64,000 nt of DNA from Adenophora triphylla var. japonica (GCA_022495995.1 JAFEMH010000336.1:773001-837000), one strand, 5' to 3'; positions 1 through 11,410 are shown, counted from the stretch's first letter. The notes: generated by a model from the letters alone, not told the origin. Numbers and translations are program-made.

Positions 1-62
1 AAGGATTAGTTCTTTCACAATCCCATTACCTAGAGAATATTCTTCGGAAATTCAATGTCTTT

Positions 63-631
63 GATGACCCTCCGGCTAAGACACCTGTAGACTTGGCTCT
101 ACATTTAGCCAAGAACAAAGGGGAACCAGTTTCTCAATTGGAATATGCAAGAATAATTGGCGATTCGATGTACTTAACGAATTGTACTCGTCCGGACATT
201 GCATATTCGGTGAACAAACTAAGTAGGTTCACAAGCAATCCTAGTACCGATCATTGGAAAGCACTAATGAGAGTACTAAGATATTTAAAGTATACATTAA
301 ACCATGGGATACTTTACAATAAATATCCAGCGAGATTAGAAGGATCTTGTGATGCCAATTGGATATCGGACACGAAAGACTCTAAATCCACAAGTGGATA
401 TGTATTCACTATAGGTGGAGGAGCAAGTGTCATGGAAATCCTCCAAACAAACGTGTATAGCCGGATCCACGATGGAATCCGAGTTTATCGCGTTAGATAA
501 AGCCGGGGAAGAAGCGAGAATGGCTTAAGAACTTCTGGAGGATGTTCCTTGTTGGAGCAAACTCGTGCTCTTTGTACTAATCCATTGTGATAGTCAATCG
601 GCAATTGGAAGGGCACGAGAATAGTATGTAC

Positions 632-663
<32 letters not shown>

Positions 664-780
664 CAATACCATTAGGACAGTTGATCAAGAATGGCGTTAT
701 CACTATTGATTATGTGAAATCATGTGATAACCTAGCGGATCCGTTTACCAAAGGTATAAATCGGGATCAAGCTGTATAAA
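63..780 (+). pseudogene. Copia pol remnant (end of reverse transcriptase and RNase H)
   Basis: The translation at 93-500 has typical Copia features: a [10 protein letters not shown] segment, then T-R-P-D-I-A-Y-S-V and R-V-L-R-Y-L-K, followed by the RNase H stretch with D-A-N-W and S-T-S-G-Y-V-F. This is the C-terminal part of a Copia polyprotein. After about 440 the reading frame breaks, but similarity goes on in other frames to about 770 (an A-D-P-F-T-K-G segment, the usual Copia RNase H end). Stops and frameshifts show it is non-functional. The family is clear; the sub-lineage is not. Confidence 0.8.
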
Positions 781-1384
781 CCTGTTAAGGGAATGGGTTT
801 AAAACCCACAACAAAAGGACTTATAGCGGACACTCAACCTTGAGAAATGGAGATCCCGAGGCCCTTGGTTCAATGAGACAACCAAGTTATAAGTTCTAGT
901 AGAGTTACTTGGAAACAACAACTCGGTTTATTAACCTGGAGATGTTGAATACTCATTCCCAGAACATCCAAGTACAAGCACATGCAGCAGTGGTAAGGTT
1001 AAGTTGAGAAAACTTTTAATGATTTCTATACCTACGGGTGGAGTAGTGCATGATACTCCTTATAGTGAGAATCACCTATATAAGTGAGAGGTAATAAGGC
1101 CGCCTCTAAATGAACGCTTATGAATGAGATACGGTCCAGGGCCAAAATGGACAAAACGTGAGAACAACAATTGTTAGAGCTGTTATTATGTGAGTATTAT
1201 TGTCTTGGTATACACCCGACAGTCACTGGTTCAAAGCGACTCGCTACCAAATGGCTAGTATATCCGATAATATTTCACTAGGGAAGATTCAAGGCCACAA
1301 GCTATCTATCCCGATGTAATAATAGTTCGCCGGAACTTTGGACGAAATTGCATTCATGCATTAATTGTCATTCATGTGGGGGAT

Positions 1385-2228
1385 TGTTGGAAATGGGTAA
1401 CGAAAAGTTAAGTTTGACTTAACGTTGACCTAGATTTCTAACGGAAGTTCGTTATGTGTTAACGGAACTAGTTACAAAATGTATTCTACATTTGTTGTAG
1501 ATTATTAAACTTATTTAATGTCTCAAAACCATTTAGGGTGAATGAGAATTAATGACAAGTGATTTTGTAACTTAACGGAAGTTAAATAAAGGGTTAAAGT
1601 TAACTTGGGTTGACTTGGACTGATCCAAATTAGTTTTGGGTCACAACTGTTCTCAAAAAGGTTTCGTGACCTTTCAGTTCTGGGCTTCAGCGCGGTCGCG
1701 CTCCAGCCTAGAGCGGCCGCGCTGAGTTAAGTAAAACATGGGGTTGATCTCGGCATGCCAGCGCGGTCGCGCTCAAGGCAAGAGCGGCCGCGCTCGTGGG
1801 TGCACGAATGTGTTTGGCACCTCTTGAAGTGAACAGCCATGAACCCTTTAACTCCTTTAAATAGTTTCCCTCCGAATTTCAATTATAACATACAGTCATT
1901 TGAGCCTTCCAACCCTCTAGAGAGATAGATTAACATAGCCAAATCATATCATATTGTTGCATCAAATCTTTTCAAGTCCAAAGTTCAAAACATTGAGTTG
2001 TTCGTTAGATTAGTTATATTGGAGTGCTCCTTATAACTAATAGTTAAGTCGTTTTATCTTACGAGAGTTTTGTCATACAACCGTAAGCACCAGTGCGGGA
2101 CAAATAACTCTTACGGAGATTGTATATAATACAAGACTCGACTTTAATTCTTTTGTTTTTCAATCTCCGTTATTTTCTCCGTCAGATTTTCTGTTAAGTT
2201 CTTGAGAAGCCATAGCATTTGTCCAACA
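1385..2228 (+). repeat. 3' LTR of the Copia element
   Basis: The 844-bp LTR is bounded by TGTTGGA (1385) and TCCAACA (2222-2228). A TATA-like TTTAAATA lies at 1856-1863. Two copies of a CG-rich double near-palindrome lie 60-170 bp upstream of it. The CG-rich block stands out against an otherwise AT-rich LTR. Confidence 0.8.
1689..1794 (+). promoter_or_regulatory. Paired CG-rich near-palindromes in the Copia LTR promoter
   Basis: AGCGCGGTCGCGCT occurs at 1689-1702 and 1760-1773. Each copy is followed about 10 bp later by AGCGGCCGCGCT (1712-1723, 1783-1794). The first motif is a 6-bp inverted repeat around a central GT. The cluster ends 62 bp upstream of the TATA-like box. The same layout with other arms recurs in the Gypsy and TR-GAG LTRs of this window. 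A role as a promoter-proximal protein-binding array is inference. Confidence 0.5.
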
Positions 2229-2391
2229 ACACTTGTCACATATTGTATGATAAAAGATCAATACTTCTTGTTTTTATGAATGAATGAGAAGTGAAATAAT
2301 TGTTGTTTGTTTCTTAGAAATAGAAAAATATATTATTGTTTTTATGAAGTTTATGATAGTTAAAATTGCTTTGAATTTATTGTTTGTACAG

Positions 2392-2529
2392 TTGAGGCAT
2401 GTGATGATAAATATGGGAGAAAGATTAAACGATGAAGAGTTGGAACAAATGATAAAAGAAGCTGATTTAGATGGAGATGGTGTCATCAGTTATGAAGAAT
2501 TTGTTAGGGTTATGATGTTGACTGTCTAG
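2392..2529 (+). CDS. Calmodulin-like protein, last coding exon (fourth EF-hand)
   Basis: After a splice acceptor (TTGTACAG, ending 2391) the frame encodes 45 residues beginning L-R-H-V-M-I-N and ending V-R-V-M-M-L-T-V, then TAG. It carries the fourth EF-hand loop [12 protein letters not shown]: Asp at loop positions 1, 3 and 5 and Glu at 12 are kept, so it should bind calcium. The L-R-H-V-M-I-N and E-A-D-L-D-G-D-G wording is closer to plant CML8/CML11 than to canonical calmodulin. The three upstream EF-hands are absent from the window and would lie left of the Copia element. Either the gene is intact across a retrotransposon-filled intron, or this exon is a remnant. The exon itself shows no damage. 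Confidence 0.75.
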   Translation: MRHVMINMGERLNDEELEQMIKEADLDGDGVISYEEFVRVMMLTV

Positions 2530-2562
2530 TTAATTATTTAACTTAATAATCCATGAAATATG

Positions 2563-2826
2563 CTCTCTCCGTCCCGTAAAATTTGTCTATTTTAATTTTT
2601 ATAATCTGTTTAATCAAACTTTTGATCATAATTTTATGAAAATTTAAATATTCATATACAATTTCAAAAAGTGTTATTGTATCACCATTAACAATACTAT
2701 CAATAATAATTTTTAGAATTGAATACAGATATCGAAATTTTCATTAAATTTTGATTAAAGTCGATTGAATTGACCATAAAAATCAAATTAAAAATCAAAT
2801 TATGACAAACTTTACGGGATGAAAGC
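2563..2826. mobile_element. Stowaway-like MITE, degenerate
   Basis: Left end CTCTCTCCGTCCCGTAAA and right end TTTACGGGATGAAAG are imperfect inverted copies of the CTCCCTCCGTCCC type seen many times in this window. The interior is AT-rich and non-coding. It lies just after the calmodulin-like stop codon and could contribute to that gene's 3' end. Confidence 0.65.
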
Positions 2827-2857
2827 ATTATCCTGTTATTTCAAGGAATTGAGTAGT

Positions 2858-3009
2858 AACACAATATTTTGGGAAAAACTAGTTTCTCCCTAAGTTATAA
2901 AAAGTCCTGTTTTTTTAAACTGATCTAATATTCGTCAAATATTTGCAAGTTGAAAAAAATTGGACTTTTTATAATTTATGGAGAAACTGATTACTCCCAA
3001 AACTTACTC
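2858..3009. mobile_element. Small MITE of Mutator-like type, copy 1
   Basis: Inverted arms read GTTTCTCCCTAAGTTATAAA on the left and the near complement on the right. The flanks TTGAGTAGT (2849-2857) and TTGAGTAAT (3010-3018) look like an imperfect 9-bp target duplication. It belongs to the same family as the element at 13051-13334. Confidence 0.6.
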
Positions 3010-3018
3010 TTGAGTAAT

Positions 3019-3909
3019 TATTAATGTTACTCTTATAGATTAGTTCTAATCATGTGTACTAATTATACTTGGAAAATCGAATTTGATGTCGAGCCTAGTC
3101 CGTCACTTTTATTCCATTCAAAATTGTTTGAATGAAATGCAATAATTCATATTAGTGACGTACTATGTGAAACTTTTTGTTGAAGGAAGGTTTATATAAA
3201 CTGGCAAATATTTTAATTGAACGAAATTATTGTATAATAAATTAATAATTATAGAACATATCATAAATCGCTCATATAACGTGTAATTACTAACTCACCT
3301 TTAGTTTTAGTTCAAGTTGTCTGGAAAACTACAAATATGTCATTGTACTATTTGATCAAAGGGCAAATTATAAATAAGGGCATGATATTTGGGATCGTTC
3401 AGTTCTGTATAGTATGGGATTTGAAATTCTAAAACTCACAGATAGGAGATTAAAAGTAGAAAAAACTAGCAATTAATATCATCTGCAGTGGTGATTAGAA
3501 CATGGTTACTCTATCTAATCTACGTCATCTACACGTTATCAGTTATCAATAATCATAACTCCATCCAATTTTATCAACAGGTTGACAAAAGTCATCAGTT
3601 TCTCTCTCATACTTTTTCCTATACCCACTATATTTTCTTTTCCTACTCATTTCTATTCCAATTATTATCATTATTCATATTATTTTATTATTATTAATTA
3701 TATATGATAAAATAATCTATATATTTTAATTATTAATTAAATAATTTTATTAATATTAATATTATTTAATAATTATAATAATTTATATTGATAAGTCAAT
3801 AACATCTTATTATAGACTATATAATTCAACAGAAAAATTTTAAACGCAATTTAGCAAACAACAAAAATTGAAATTGCATAGTACACATTTTAATAAATAA
3901 CATATAATT
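3019..3909. other. AT-rich stretch without a gene
   Basis: No convincing coding sequence, RNA gene or element ends were seen. The part from 3650 to 3900 is almost pure A/T and may be the degenerate end of the PIF/Harbinger element that follows. Confidence 0.5.
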
Positions 3910-4416
3910 TTAATTATCATCAACTTTCTCGTTAAATTTTCCCCAAATATTCTCAATCAAATATTTCTTCAGTGACTTGTTGATATTTGTATCTCGAACC
4001 CGATTTCGATTACTCATATATGATGATAAGTCATACTCTCGAACTTTGGAGAAAGTAAACCTTTCATTTTCACTGCTAGTTGATGCTTGATTTTGAGAGA
4101 AATTTTCTTCATGGTCTCTTGGATCAAAACGTGTATAGCTTGAACGCCCGTCTTCAACTATCATGTTGTGAATGATAATACAACCAAGAATAATTTTAGC
4201 CAAGATACTCCTACTCTATGCTAGAGTAGGTTGACGAACTATAACAAATCGTGCTTGTAAAACTCCAAAAGCACGCTCCACATCTTTTCTCGCCAACTCT
4301 TGTTTATTAGCAAATAATTTATGCTTTGTTGTCTTTGGGGCACTAATTGGTTGAATAAAGGCCGTCCATTTTGGATATATTCCATCAGTAAGATAATATC
4401 TCATATTGTATAAATG
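3910..4416 (-). pseudogene. PIF/Harbinger transposase, C-terminal half, broken
   Basis: On the minus strand, residues from 4404 downward give R-Y-Y-L-T-D-G-I-Y-P-K-W and K-D-V-E-R-A-F-G-V-L-Q-A-R-F. After one in-frame TAG (4216-4218) the same frame continues with I-I-L-G-C-I-I-I-H-N-M-I-V-E-D to about 3910. These are hallmarks of plant PIF/Harbinger (HARBI1-like) DDE transposases, including the glutamate of V-E-R-A-F-G. The gene is disabled by the stop and is cut off at its 5' side by a Helitron end at 4418. Across the Helitron, at 8298, the same frame can be continued for a few residues only. Confidence 0.8.
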
Positions 4417-4479
4417 ATTAGTATTCTCTAACCCATGCCAATGGCACGGGGCAGTACGACAAAAAGGAGAAAGTCAATA

Positions 4480-4650
4480 AGGAAAAGAAACCCCAAATCA
4501 TATCTAGAGCTCATGGCTTTCAACCTGGAGGTCATGGGTTCGATCCCCCCAGAAGTTAGAGGGAAGGCTTTCTCTCCCTAGGATTTATCTCCTAGACGCT
4601 TCTGTGCGTGCATGGGTGTGTGTGTGTGTGAGTAGTGAAAAAAAAATGTA
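4480..4650 (+). repeat. tRNA-derived SINE
   Basis: A pol III box B (GGTTCGATCCC, about 4537-4547) lies about 40 bp after an A-box-like TAGAGCTCATGGC. The body continues with CTTCTGTGCGTGCATGGG, a TG run and an A-rich tail ending about 4650. This is the layout of plant tRNA-related SINEs. It cannot fold as a functional tRNA. Confidence 0.55.
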
Positions 4651-5066
4651 AATTTTTAGAACATTAATACTCCATCCGTTCCATAATAATCTTCCTTTTT
4701 TTCCTTATATAAAAAGTCTTACACACAAACATTTTAAATAACTGTATGGGAAAATTGGACTAACAATTTCCTAATCACATGCTTATTTTCGAATAAAATC
4801 CATCCCTTTTAGATTTCCTTCCCAATCTAGTAATTTCGCATGCCGTAACACAGAATTGTATACAGTAATAGCAAAGAATGAAATCCTTGAGCCTAAACAA
4901 ATCTTCAATTATGATGTGATCAAACATGTCCTATAAAAATAATTGTAACCATAGGTAGAGACATTAGCTTACTCAAAATTTCACCTATTTTGAAGCATCT
5001 GTTCTTTTCCTATCAGAAAAAGAACTTCAATTATGATGTGATCAAACATGTCCTATCAAATTGCAG

Positions 5067-5147
5067 TTTGCGGATGCACGTCAAGTAATGCAAGGAATTC
5101 AAAGGCTTGATGGTGCTAGATTCCCAGTCTTAACTCCAAATCTCAAA
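5067..5147 (+). pseudogene. Captured exon of hydroxymethylglutaryl-CoA lyase
   Basis: The 81-bp open stretch is bounded by a good acceptor (AAATTGCAG, ending 5066) and donor (GTAAGG, 5148). It encodes 27 residues that include A-D-A-R-Q-V-M-Q-G and A-R-F-P-V-L-T-P-N-L-K. This matches, from memory, the plant HMG-CoA lyase segment before the G-F-E-A-A stretch. The enzyme splits HMG-CoA in leucine breakdown. Only this one exon with intron edges is present, inside the Helitron and antisense to it, so it is a transduplicated fragment. A 30-bp direct repeat (about 4906-4936 and 5028-5057) flanks its upstream side. Confidence 0.7.
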
Positions 5148-5678
5148 GTAAGGTGTCTTTTATCTTGTGAATATAACAGTTGCAAAGTGATGTCCATCTA
5201 GATGCAAGGGAAGGTCTGTAATCTCTTTTGTTAACTCCAAATAACATCAAAAGTTGTAATGAGAGCAGTATGGTGTAAATAAATTTTCATTTTGGAAAAA
5301 ACTTTGCATAAATGGAAACTTATTTAGGTACGTAGGAAGTACTATACTTACTCGATGATCCAGGTACCATGCTCACTCCTCAAATCAGTCCAAGAAAAAG
5401 GCAAATTCCTTTCATCTTATTTGAGCATGCAGTTTGGAAACCTAACACAGAACATTACTCAGTAAGCTAGTGTGAAAGAAGAAAGTAGAAAACCTAATCA
5501 TGAAAACAACTCGGAAAAGCACTTGTGCGGCTGAAGGAATAACAATTAATTTTCCGGGCATATTTGTGGGTGGTACACTCCTTCAACCACAAAATGCTGT
5601 AAGTTTCCATTCAATGAAAGATCAAAATTGAAGAATCACACACACGTGCACACACACAAAAAATTACATCTTGTTCAA

Positions 5679-5929
5679 CTCCCTCCGTCCCCGAATGAAT
5701 ATCCATTTTTAGTTAAGGGATATTCTGAAAATGCTTACTTTTCATAAATTTCAGAATAAAAATGCATAAATAGTCCTGATATCTACATTCTAAACTCTTG
5801 GTTTGCAATTACAAATAAAGTGAAAAAAAAAATGAAAAAAACATTTAGGGACAAAGTTATTTAAAAATGGACATTCATTTAGTAAGAAACATTTCAAGAA
5901 AACGGACATTCATTTAGAAACGGAGGGAG
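5679..5929. mobile_element. Stowaway-like MITE inside the Helitron
   Basis: Left end CTCCCTCCGTCCCCGAATGA and right end TCATTTAGAAACGGAGGGAG are inverted repeats. The interior is AT-rich and non-coding. Confidence 0.8.
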
Positions 5930-6154
5930 TATTATTTATTTCGCTTGATAAGAGATTACTTTATAAGACTGAAGGCATACACAATTATGCTGGAGATTTT
6001 CTCATCATCATGGCTTATAGAAACAGTCTGGGATAAACTATTTGTGCTTCGAACCGGAAGTAGAAACCAGCTGCAAAATGAAAGATGAATTTCAGAAGTA
6101 GAAAGACGTCAATTTCAGTTTTATTGTAGAATTCAAGCACTTGGCACTTACTCA

Positions 6155-6451
<297 letters not shown>

Positions 6452-7261
6452 TCAACTGTCTCGACAACTATTTTCATTTTCACTGTTGTCTGACATTTTC
6501 TTCTTCCCACTATTTAGAGACCCATCTCAATTGGTCTTCTCAACTGCACCAAATCTCTATTAGCACTCTCAAAATTTCAACATTGTAGCATGTGAAACTA
6601 CCAGTTTGTTGTTCGACCCTCGAAATTTCATAACTCAAGTTGAAGGCTGTACGCCACCGCATCCATAACACCTTAGATACCCATTTCTTTTCTATATCCA
6701 TCCATATCTCTCACAAATGCAAAAGTAAAATTTACATAACTTACCCATCCCAAAATTCAACCTTTATCTAAAACAGGACCCAAAAGCCTCTTTCCCAAAG
6801 TCAATGTATGTTTAAAAAATTATTTTCAGGCTATGGCAGACATTGACATGAAAACAATCTCATCAAATAACTTATGTGCACACCAAGAACAACCCAATTT
6901 GGTGTACACCGACACCTAATGGTCATCAATGAATGCATCTTCGCTCTCTCTTGAAGCATAAATAAAGAGTGTATAGCCAAAGAAATTAAATATGGAAATA
7001 TGAAACAATACATATATATAACAATTTAATGAATTAATAAATGAATTGCAGTCTCGTGGACCGTAGGAATGAAAGGAAAGAAATTTTGTGAGCAAGGCTG
7101 TATAGGTTTTTTTGAAGCACCTCACGGCCTGAACCAATGTATAAGAGTATCAATCACTAACCTTCTTTTGCTCAATTCCTTGCAACAGCCTCTCATCGCG
7201 TAGAGTGGTAGTGGCTATGGCCGTAACCTGAATACATCGAGGCCGTGGGATGTGGCGAACC

Positions 7262-7566
7262 AATGAAAAAGAAGCAAATAAATGGTAGGCTCCTCCTGTC
7301 CTGCTTCTTCTTCTTCATCCTCCTCAACTTCTTCAAGCTCCTCTTCTTTGTTGTCGTCGCCTTCGTCCTCGAGAACTGGGCCGGCGTTGGCGAGGATTGT
7401 GTCCAGAGAGTGTTTCTTCCTCCCCTAACGTCGCAGGACTTTCGTTGAGGTTCAAAGACGCCGGAGAGAAGAAAACTGAGCGGGCGGTTTGGGGAGAAGA
7501 GGGTTGCTTGTGAAACCTGCGTGGAGAAGTTATTTTCTTAGAGTCAATCCTAGCCGTCGAATCCAT
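7262..7566 (-). pseudogene. Captured 5' coding piece of an unrecognised gene
   Basis: A minus-strand frame starts with ATG at 7566 and encodes a Ser/Pro/Arg-rich stretch (M-D-S-T-A-R-I-D-S-K-K-I-T-S-P-R-R-F). If the frame is shifted by one base near 7420, an acidic run follows (D-E-G-D-D-N-K-E-E-E-L-E-E-V-E-E-D-E-E-E-E). GC content is higher than in the surroundings, typical of a first exon. It lies inside the Helitron and in the Helitron's orientation. I do not recognise the family. Confidence 0.4.
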
Positions 7567-7639
7567 TTTTCAACTTTAAATCCTAACCCCTCTTTATACC
7601 CAGGCTAAGAGGAAGTTATATCCTTCCTGTATTGTATAT

Positions 7640-7850
7640 TAGATTATTCACAACATAATTGATTGAATAAAGGCCGCCCAATTCGGGATAGATATTACCC
7701 GAATTGCACAAATGGAGTGCGGACATGTGATTGTGGAGAAACGACATTAAACATTGAATATGCTCACTAACCTTACTGAACGATTGATAAGGTCGGAGAT
7801 AACTCCCTAACGTCCTCGCTACACACTGTCGGTTCAATTGTGATGATTGG
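7640..7850 (-). pseudogene. Second PIF/Harbinger-like transposase fragment
   Basis: The bases at 7665-7710 match the Harbinger fragment at 4350-4380 (both contain TTGAATAAAGGCCG). On the minus strand one frame gives I-P-N-W-A-A-F-I-Q-S, the counterpart of I-Y-P-K-W-T-A-F-I-Q-P. The upstream part (7710-7837) is open but I cannot match it to the transposase. It is a short, frameshifted remnant inside the Helitron. Confidence 0.45.
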
Positions 7851-8621
7851 AGTTGGTATAGTCTCTGAGAAGCAAATTCATTGATTACCTCCTGTTGGTT
7901 CCTATTTGGAGTTTGATTTTAAGCCCTAGAATCGATCTTCGCCCTTCAACTTTTGAAATCTGTAGCCTCGACCGCTTTTGGAGGGATTAGAGAGAACGGC
8001 GACTACCATAGAAGAAGTGGGGGGGGAACAACCATGGCAGAAGAGAGAGGGGATGCGACATGCGACGTTTGTAGTAGAGGTAAGGGATGTTTTGGGGAAG
8101 AGGGGCTTTTGGATTTTTTGCAGTGACGGAGAGGGAGTAGAGGGAGAGAGTTCGAGAAGAAGAGCGTTCGGAATATGAAAGGGCTCTGGCTTATCAGGTA
8201 CGCTATGAGGAGGGGCAGCTTGGGAATATGAAAAATAATGAGTTTTTGTTTAAGCGGGATAATGGTGCTTGCACTTGTGCCATTATATAGTTATAGATTT
8301 CTTACTTCTAAGTCTCTTCCTCACATATTATATCATATACTCATCATCCCACCTAGCTTCTTCTACACCCTAAGCAAGTATCAATGGAGATTGTTGTTGA
8401 AAAGGACAATTTGACCAAAACGGCAGAGTAATTGGAGAAGGGGTAATTGTAATGGCTTGGATCCAAACGACAAAACCTAGCCATTTGACGGAAGGGAAAG
8501 ACGTAGGGGAAAGTTTGAGAGGTCTTGAAACCCATTGAAGAAATTTGAAAGTGAGGATTTGGAAATGAAATTGGGTGAAATATAAATAATGGTGGATTGG
8601 GTGAATTTGATTAAAAATGAA

Positions 8622-8662
8622 CTAGTACTCTCTGACCCGTGCCAATAGCACGAGGACAGTAT
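8622..8662 (-). mobile_element. 3' terminus of a second Helitron
   Basis: On the minus strand a hairpin (CCTCGTGCTA/TTGGCACGGG) is followed by TCAGAGAGTA and CTAG at 8622-8625, with host T next. This matches the 3' end of the Helitron at 4418 in both sequence and layout, so the two belong to one family. The body would extend rightward from here. I could not place its 5' end with confidence; the CACTA element at 8888 is probably nested in it. Confidence 0.6.
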
Positions 8663-9161
8663 GCATGGGTGGTCAAGTGAAGAAAATTAAAAGATAAACA
8701 CCATTATAAGTATCAAATGTCTCAAAATTCATAATATCTCAAAATTCATGAAAATAGAATAGCAAAAAATCATAAACTATAAATTGATATTGCCTAAGTT
8801 TATTCTTAACTCCTGCATAAACTTGAAAGTATATGAAAATTCAAATGTTAGATTGAAGTATCAAACTGAAAATGTAAAAGAATCTAACACTACCAGAAAC
8901 TGGTGCTTTAGCGACGGAATCAACAGCGACGGAAGCATTCCGTCGCTAAATAGCAACGAAAATTATGCTATAGCGACAGAATAATTTTGGCGTCAAATTT
9001 ACCGACGGAATTCAATTCCGTCGCTAAATTCCGTCTCTAAAACGAATATTCCTCGAATATTCGTTTCTTTACCGCCACTAAATTGGCGTCAACTTTACTG
9101 ACGGAATATTCCGTTGCTAGATCTTTAGCGACATAATTATTCCGTCAGTGAAAAGTTATTA

Positions 9162-9532
9162 CTCCCTCCGTCCCAGACCAAGGGTATATGGGGGGGATTT
9201 CACGCTTCTTAAGAAATTTTTTAAAAAATGAATAAAAGTTAAATGTGAGATAGGAAATAGTAATTAAATGTGTGGTAGGAAATATGAGAGATAATGTAAA
9301 AGTTAAATGTGTGGTAGGGAATAGGAGAGAGAATGTAAAAGTTAAAAATATTTAATAGGAGAGAGAATGAGTGGGAGGAATAGTAGTTAAATGTGTGGTA
9401 GGAAATAGGAGAGAGAATGTATAAGGATATAATGAATGGTTTTTTTGTAAATATATGAAGATGATAAGGGTATTAATATATTCAAAAACTTGCCTTTTTT
9501 GGAAATGAACCCTTGGTCTGGGACGGAGGGAG
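9162..9532. mobile_element. Stowaway-like MITE nested in the CACTA element
   Basis: The ends CTCCCTCCGTCCCAGACCAA and TTGGTCTGGGACGGAGGGAG are perfect 20-bp inverted repeats, flanked by TA on both sides. The interior repeats GTTAAATGTGTGGTAGGAAA-type units several times. The ends are too similar to be old. Confidence 0.9.
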
Positions 9533-10106
9533 TATTTTTAAATTTTTTTTTATCAGCGACGGAATTATTCTGTCGGTGAATATAATATTTAATTTTTAAT
9601 ATTTTTAATTAAACAGCGACGGAATAATTTCGTCGGTAAAAATTAAATGTTTTTTTTTAAATAAACCAGCGACGGAATATTTCCGTCGGTGATTAATTAA
9701 TTTTTTTTAATTTATCAGCGACGGAAATATTCCGTCGCTGATTATAAAATTTAATTTTTAATTATTTTTAATTTATCAGCGACAAAAATATTTCGTCGCT
9801 GATTATAAATTTAATTTTTAATTATTTTTAATTTATCAGCGACGGAATAATTTCGTCGGTGATTATAAAATTTAGTTTTTAATTATTTTTAGAACTAATT
9901 AACAAAATAACTAACTGAAAAATAAAAAAAATTCAATTGAAACGTTAGAAAATTGACTGAAATTTCAAAAAACGAATTGAAATTTTGAAAAACTAACTGA
10001 AAACGTTAAAAAACTAACTGGAAACGTTAAAAAACTGACTGAAATTCTAAAAAACTAATTGGAAACATTAAAAAACTGACTGAAATTTCAAAAAACTAAC
10101 TGAAAA

Positions 10107-10286
10107 CGTTATACCCTATTCCATATACTATATACCCTATACCATATACTATATAGATACCTTATACCATATACTATATACCCTATACACTATACCATAT
10201 ACACTATACACTATACACTATACACTATACCCTATACACTATACACTATACAATATACCCTATACACTATACACTATACCCTATAC
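10107..10286. repeat. Minisatellite of CTATAC units
   Basis: About 180 bp of variants of CTATACCATATACTATATAC and CTATACACTATACC. It is low complexity and non-coding, and separates the left palindrome array of the CACTA element from its coding remnant. Confidence 0.85.
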
Positions 10287-10299
10287 TCGGAATGATCCG

Positions 10300-10570
10300 A
10301 GGATCGACACTCTGGAGGCTCGGTGTGGGCCGAGAGAGACGATTAGGCTGCGGAGGCTGCAGGCAAGCTTTCGGACGCTTTGGAGGCTCAGGCGCGCAGA
10401 TGCGGGAGGAGAATGATCGGCATCAGGCGCAGATGTAGGAGGAGAATGATCGGTGTCAGGCGGAGACGGATAGAAAATTTGCTATGTTGATGGCCCATGT
10501 GGAGAGTCTGCAGCAGGGTAATTTCCAGCCCCCCCCCCTAATTCCCCCCGAGTTGATTACGTACTATTTT
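10300..10570 (+). pseudogene. Remnant of a CACTA accessory (Ptta/En/Spm TNP1-like) protein gene
   Basis: The GC-rich stretch encodes repeated E-E-N-D-R-(H/C)-Q-A segments, then D-R-K-F-A-M-L-M-A-H-V-E-S-L-Q-Q-G and a proline run. Such a charged coiled-coil followed by a Pro-rich tail is typical of the C-terminus of plant Transposase_24/Ptta proteins. An in-frame TAG (near 10436) and missing upstream exons show it is dead. The position within CACTA ends supports the call; similarity is from memory. Confidence 0.5.
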
Positions 10571-10799
10571 AGACTTATTTGTAATAACATTTGTCATATT
10601 TGATACCCGCGGGAGCCCCGGACCCCTCCTCCCCCCCTCTTCCCCCCTCTCCCCCCTCCCCACCCTCCCCCCTCCCGATTTGATACGGTGATATTTAGTT
10701 TTTAGTTTGGTACGCTGGTTTTTAGTTTTATAGTTTTAGTTTTATTGAATTGTTATATCAGGAACAAAAAAAATTGGTTAATTGATATTTTAAATTATT

Positions 10800-11410
10800 T
10801 TTTTTTAATTTATTTCATTATCAGCGACGGAAAATTTTGTCGCTGAAATTAATTAATTTTTATTCCAGCGACGAAAATTTCCGCCACTATATTAATTAAT
10901 TTTAATTTAATTTAATTTTTATTTTCACCGGCGAAAATTTCCGTCGCTGGAATAAAAATTAATTAATTTTAATTAATTTTTATTCCAGCGACGGAAATTT
11001 CCGCCGGTGAAAATAATTTATTTTAATTAATTTTTATTCCAGCGACGGAAATTTCCGTCGCTGAAATTAATTTAATTTAATTAATTTTTATTTCAGCGAC
11101 AGAAATTTTCGCCTGTGAAAATAAAAATTAAATTAAATTTTTATTTCACCGGCAGAATATTTCGTCGCTAAAATAAAAATTTAATTAAATTAAATTAATT
11201 TAGCGGCGAAAATTTCCGTCGCTAATGTCAAAAGATCACCGACGGAATTAATTCTGTCGGTAAAATCAAAATATATCGGCGGAATTTGAGCCGTCGGAAC
11301 ACTGCGGCGGGATGATTGCGGCAGACCACCGACGGAATTTTTCCGTCGGTGTTTAACTTTAGCGACGGAATTTTGACTTTAGCGGCGGAAATTTCCGCCG
11401 CTAAAACCTG
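10800..11410. promoter_or_regulatory. Right subterminal palindrome array of the CACTA element
   Basis: Repeated AGCGACGGAAATTTCCGTCG-type units alternate with AATTAATTTTTATT spacers. A mirrored array occupies 8910-9150 and 9550-9860 on the left. Such arrays are the binding sites of the accessory transposase protein in En/Spm; here that role is inferred from layout. Confidence 0.75.

Larger units (their letters stand above)
1..2228 (+). mobile_element. Ty1/Copia LTR retrotransposon, 3' portion, truncated by the window edge
   Basis: The element runs in from the left edge. It shows, in order, the end of reverse transcriptase and the RNase H region (to about 780), a 600-bp non-coding stretch, a purine-rich tract (GTGGGGGAT, 1376-1384) just before the LTR, and the 3' LTR at 1385-2228. 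The LTR starts TGTTGGA and ends TCCAACA, the inverted ends expected of Copia. Its 5' LTR is outside the window, so the target duplication cannot be tested. The coding part is broken, so it is a dead copy. It lies 163 bp upstream of the calmodulin-like exon and probably sits in an intron of that gene. Confidence 0.85.

Noticed and set aside
4530..4550. Possible tRNA gene
   Set aside because: Only the box B region is tRNA-like; there is no cloverleaf, and the A-rich tail marks a SINE.
7978..8178. 66-codon plus-strand open frame
   Set aside because: No recognisable domain; lies in Helitron cargo of unknown origin.
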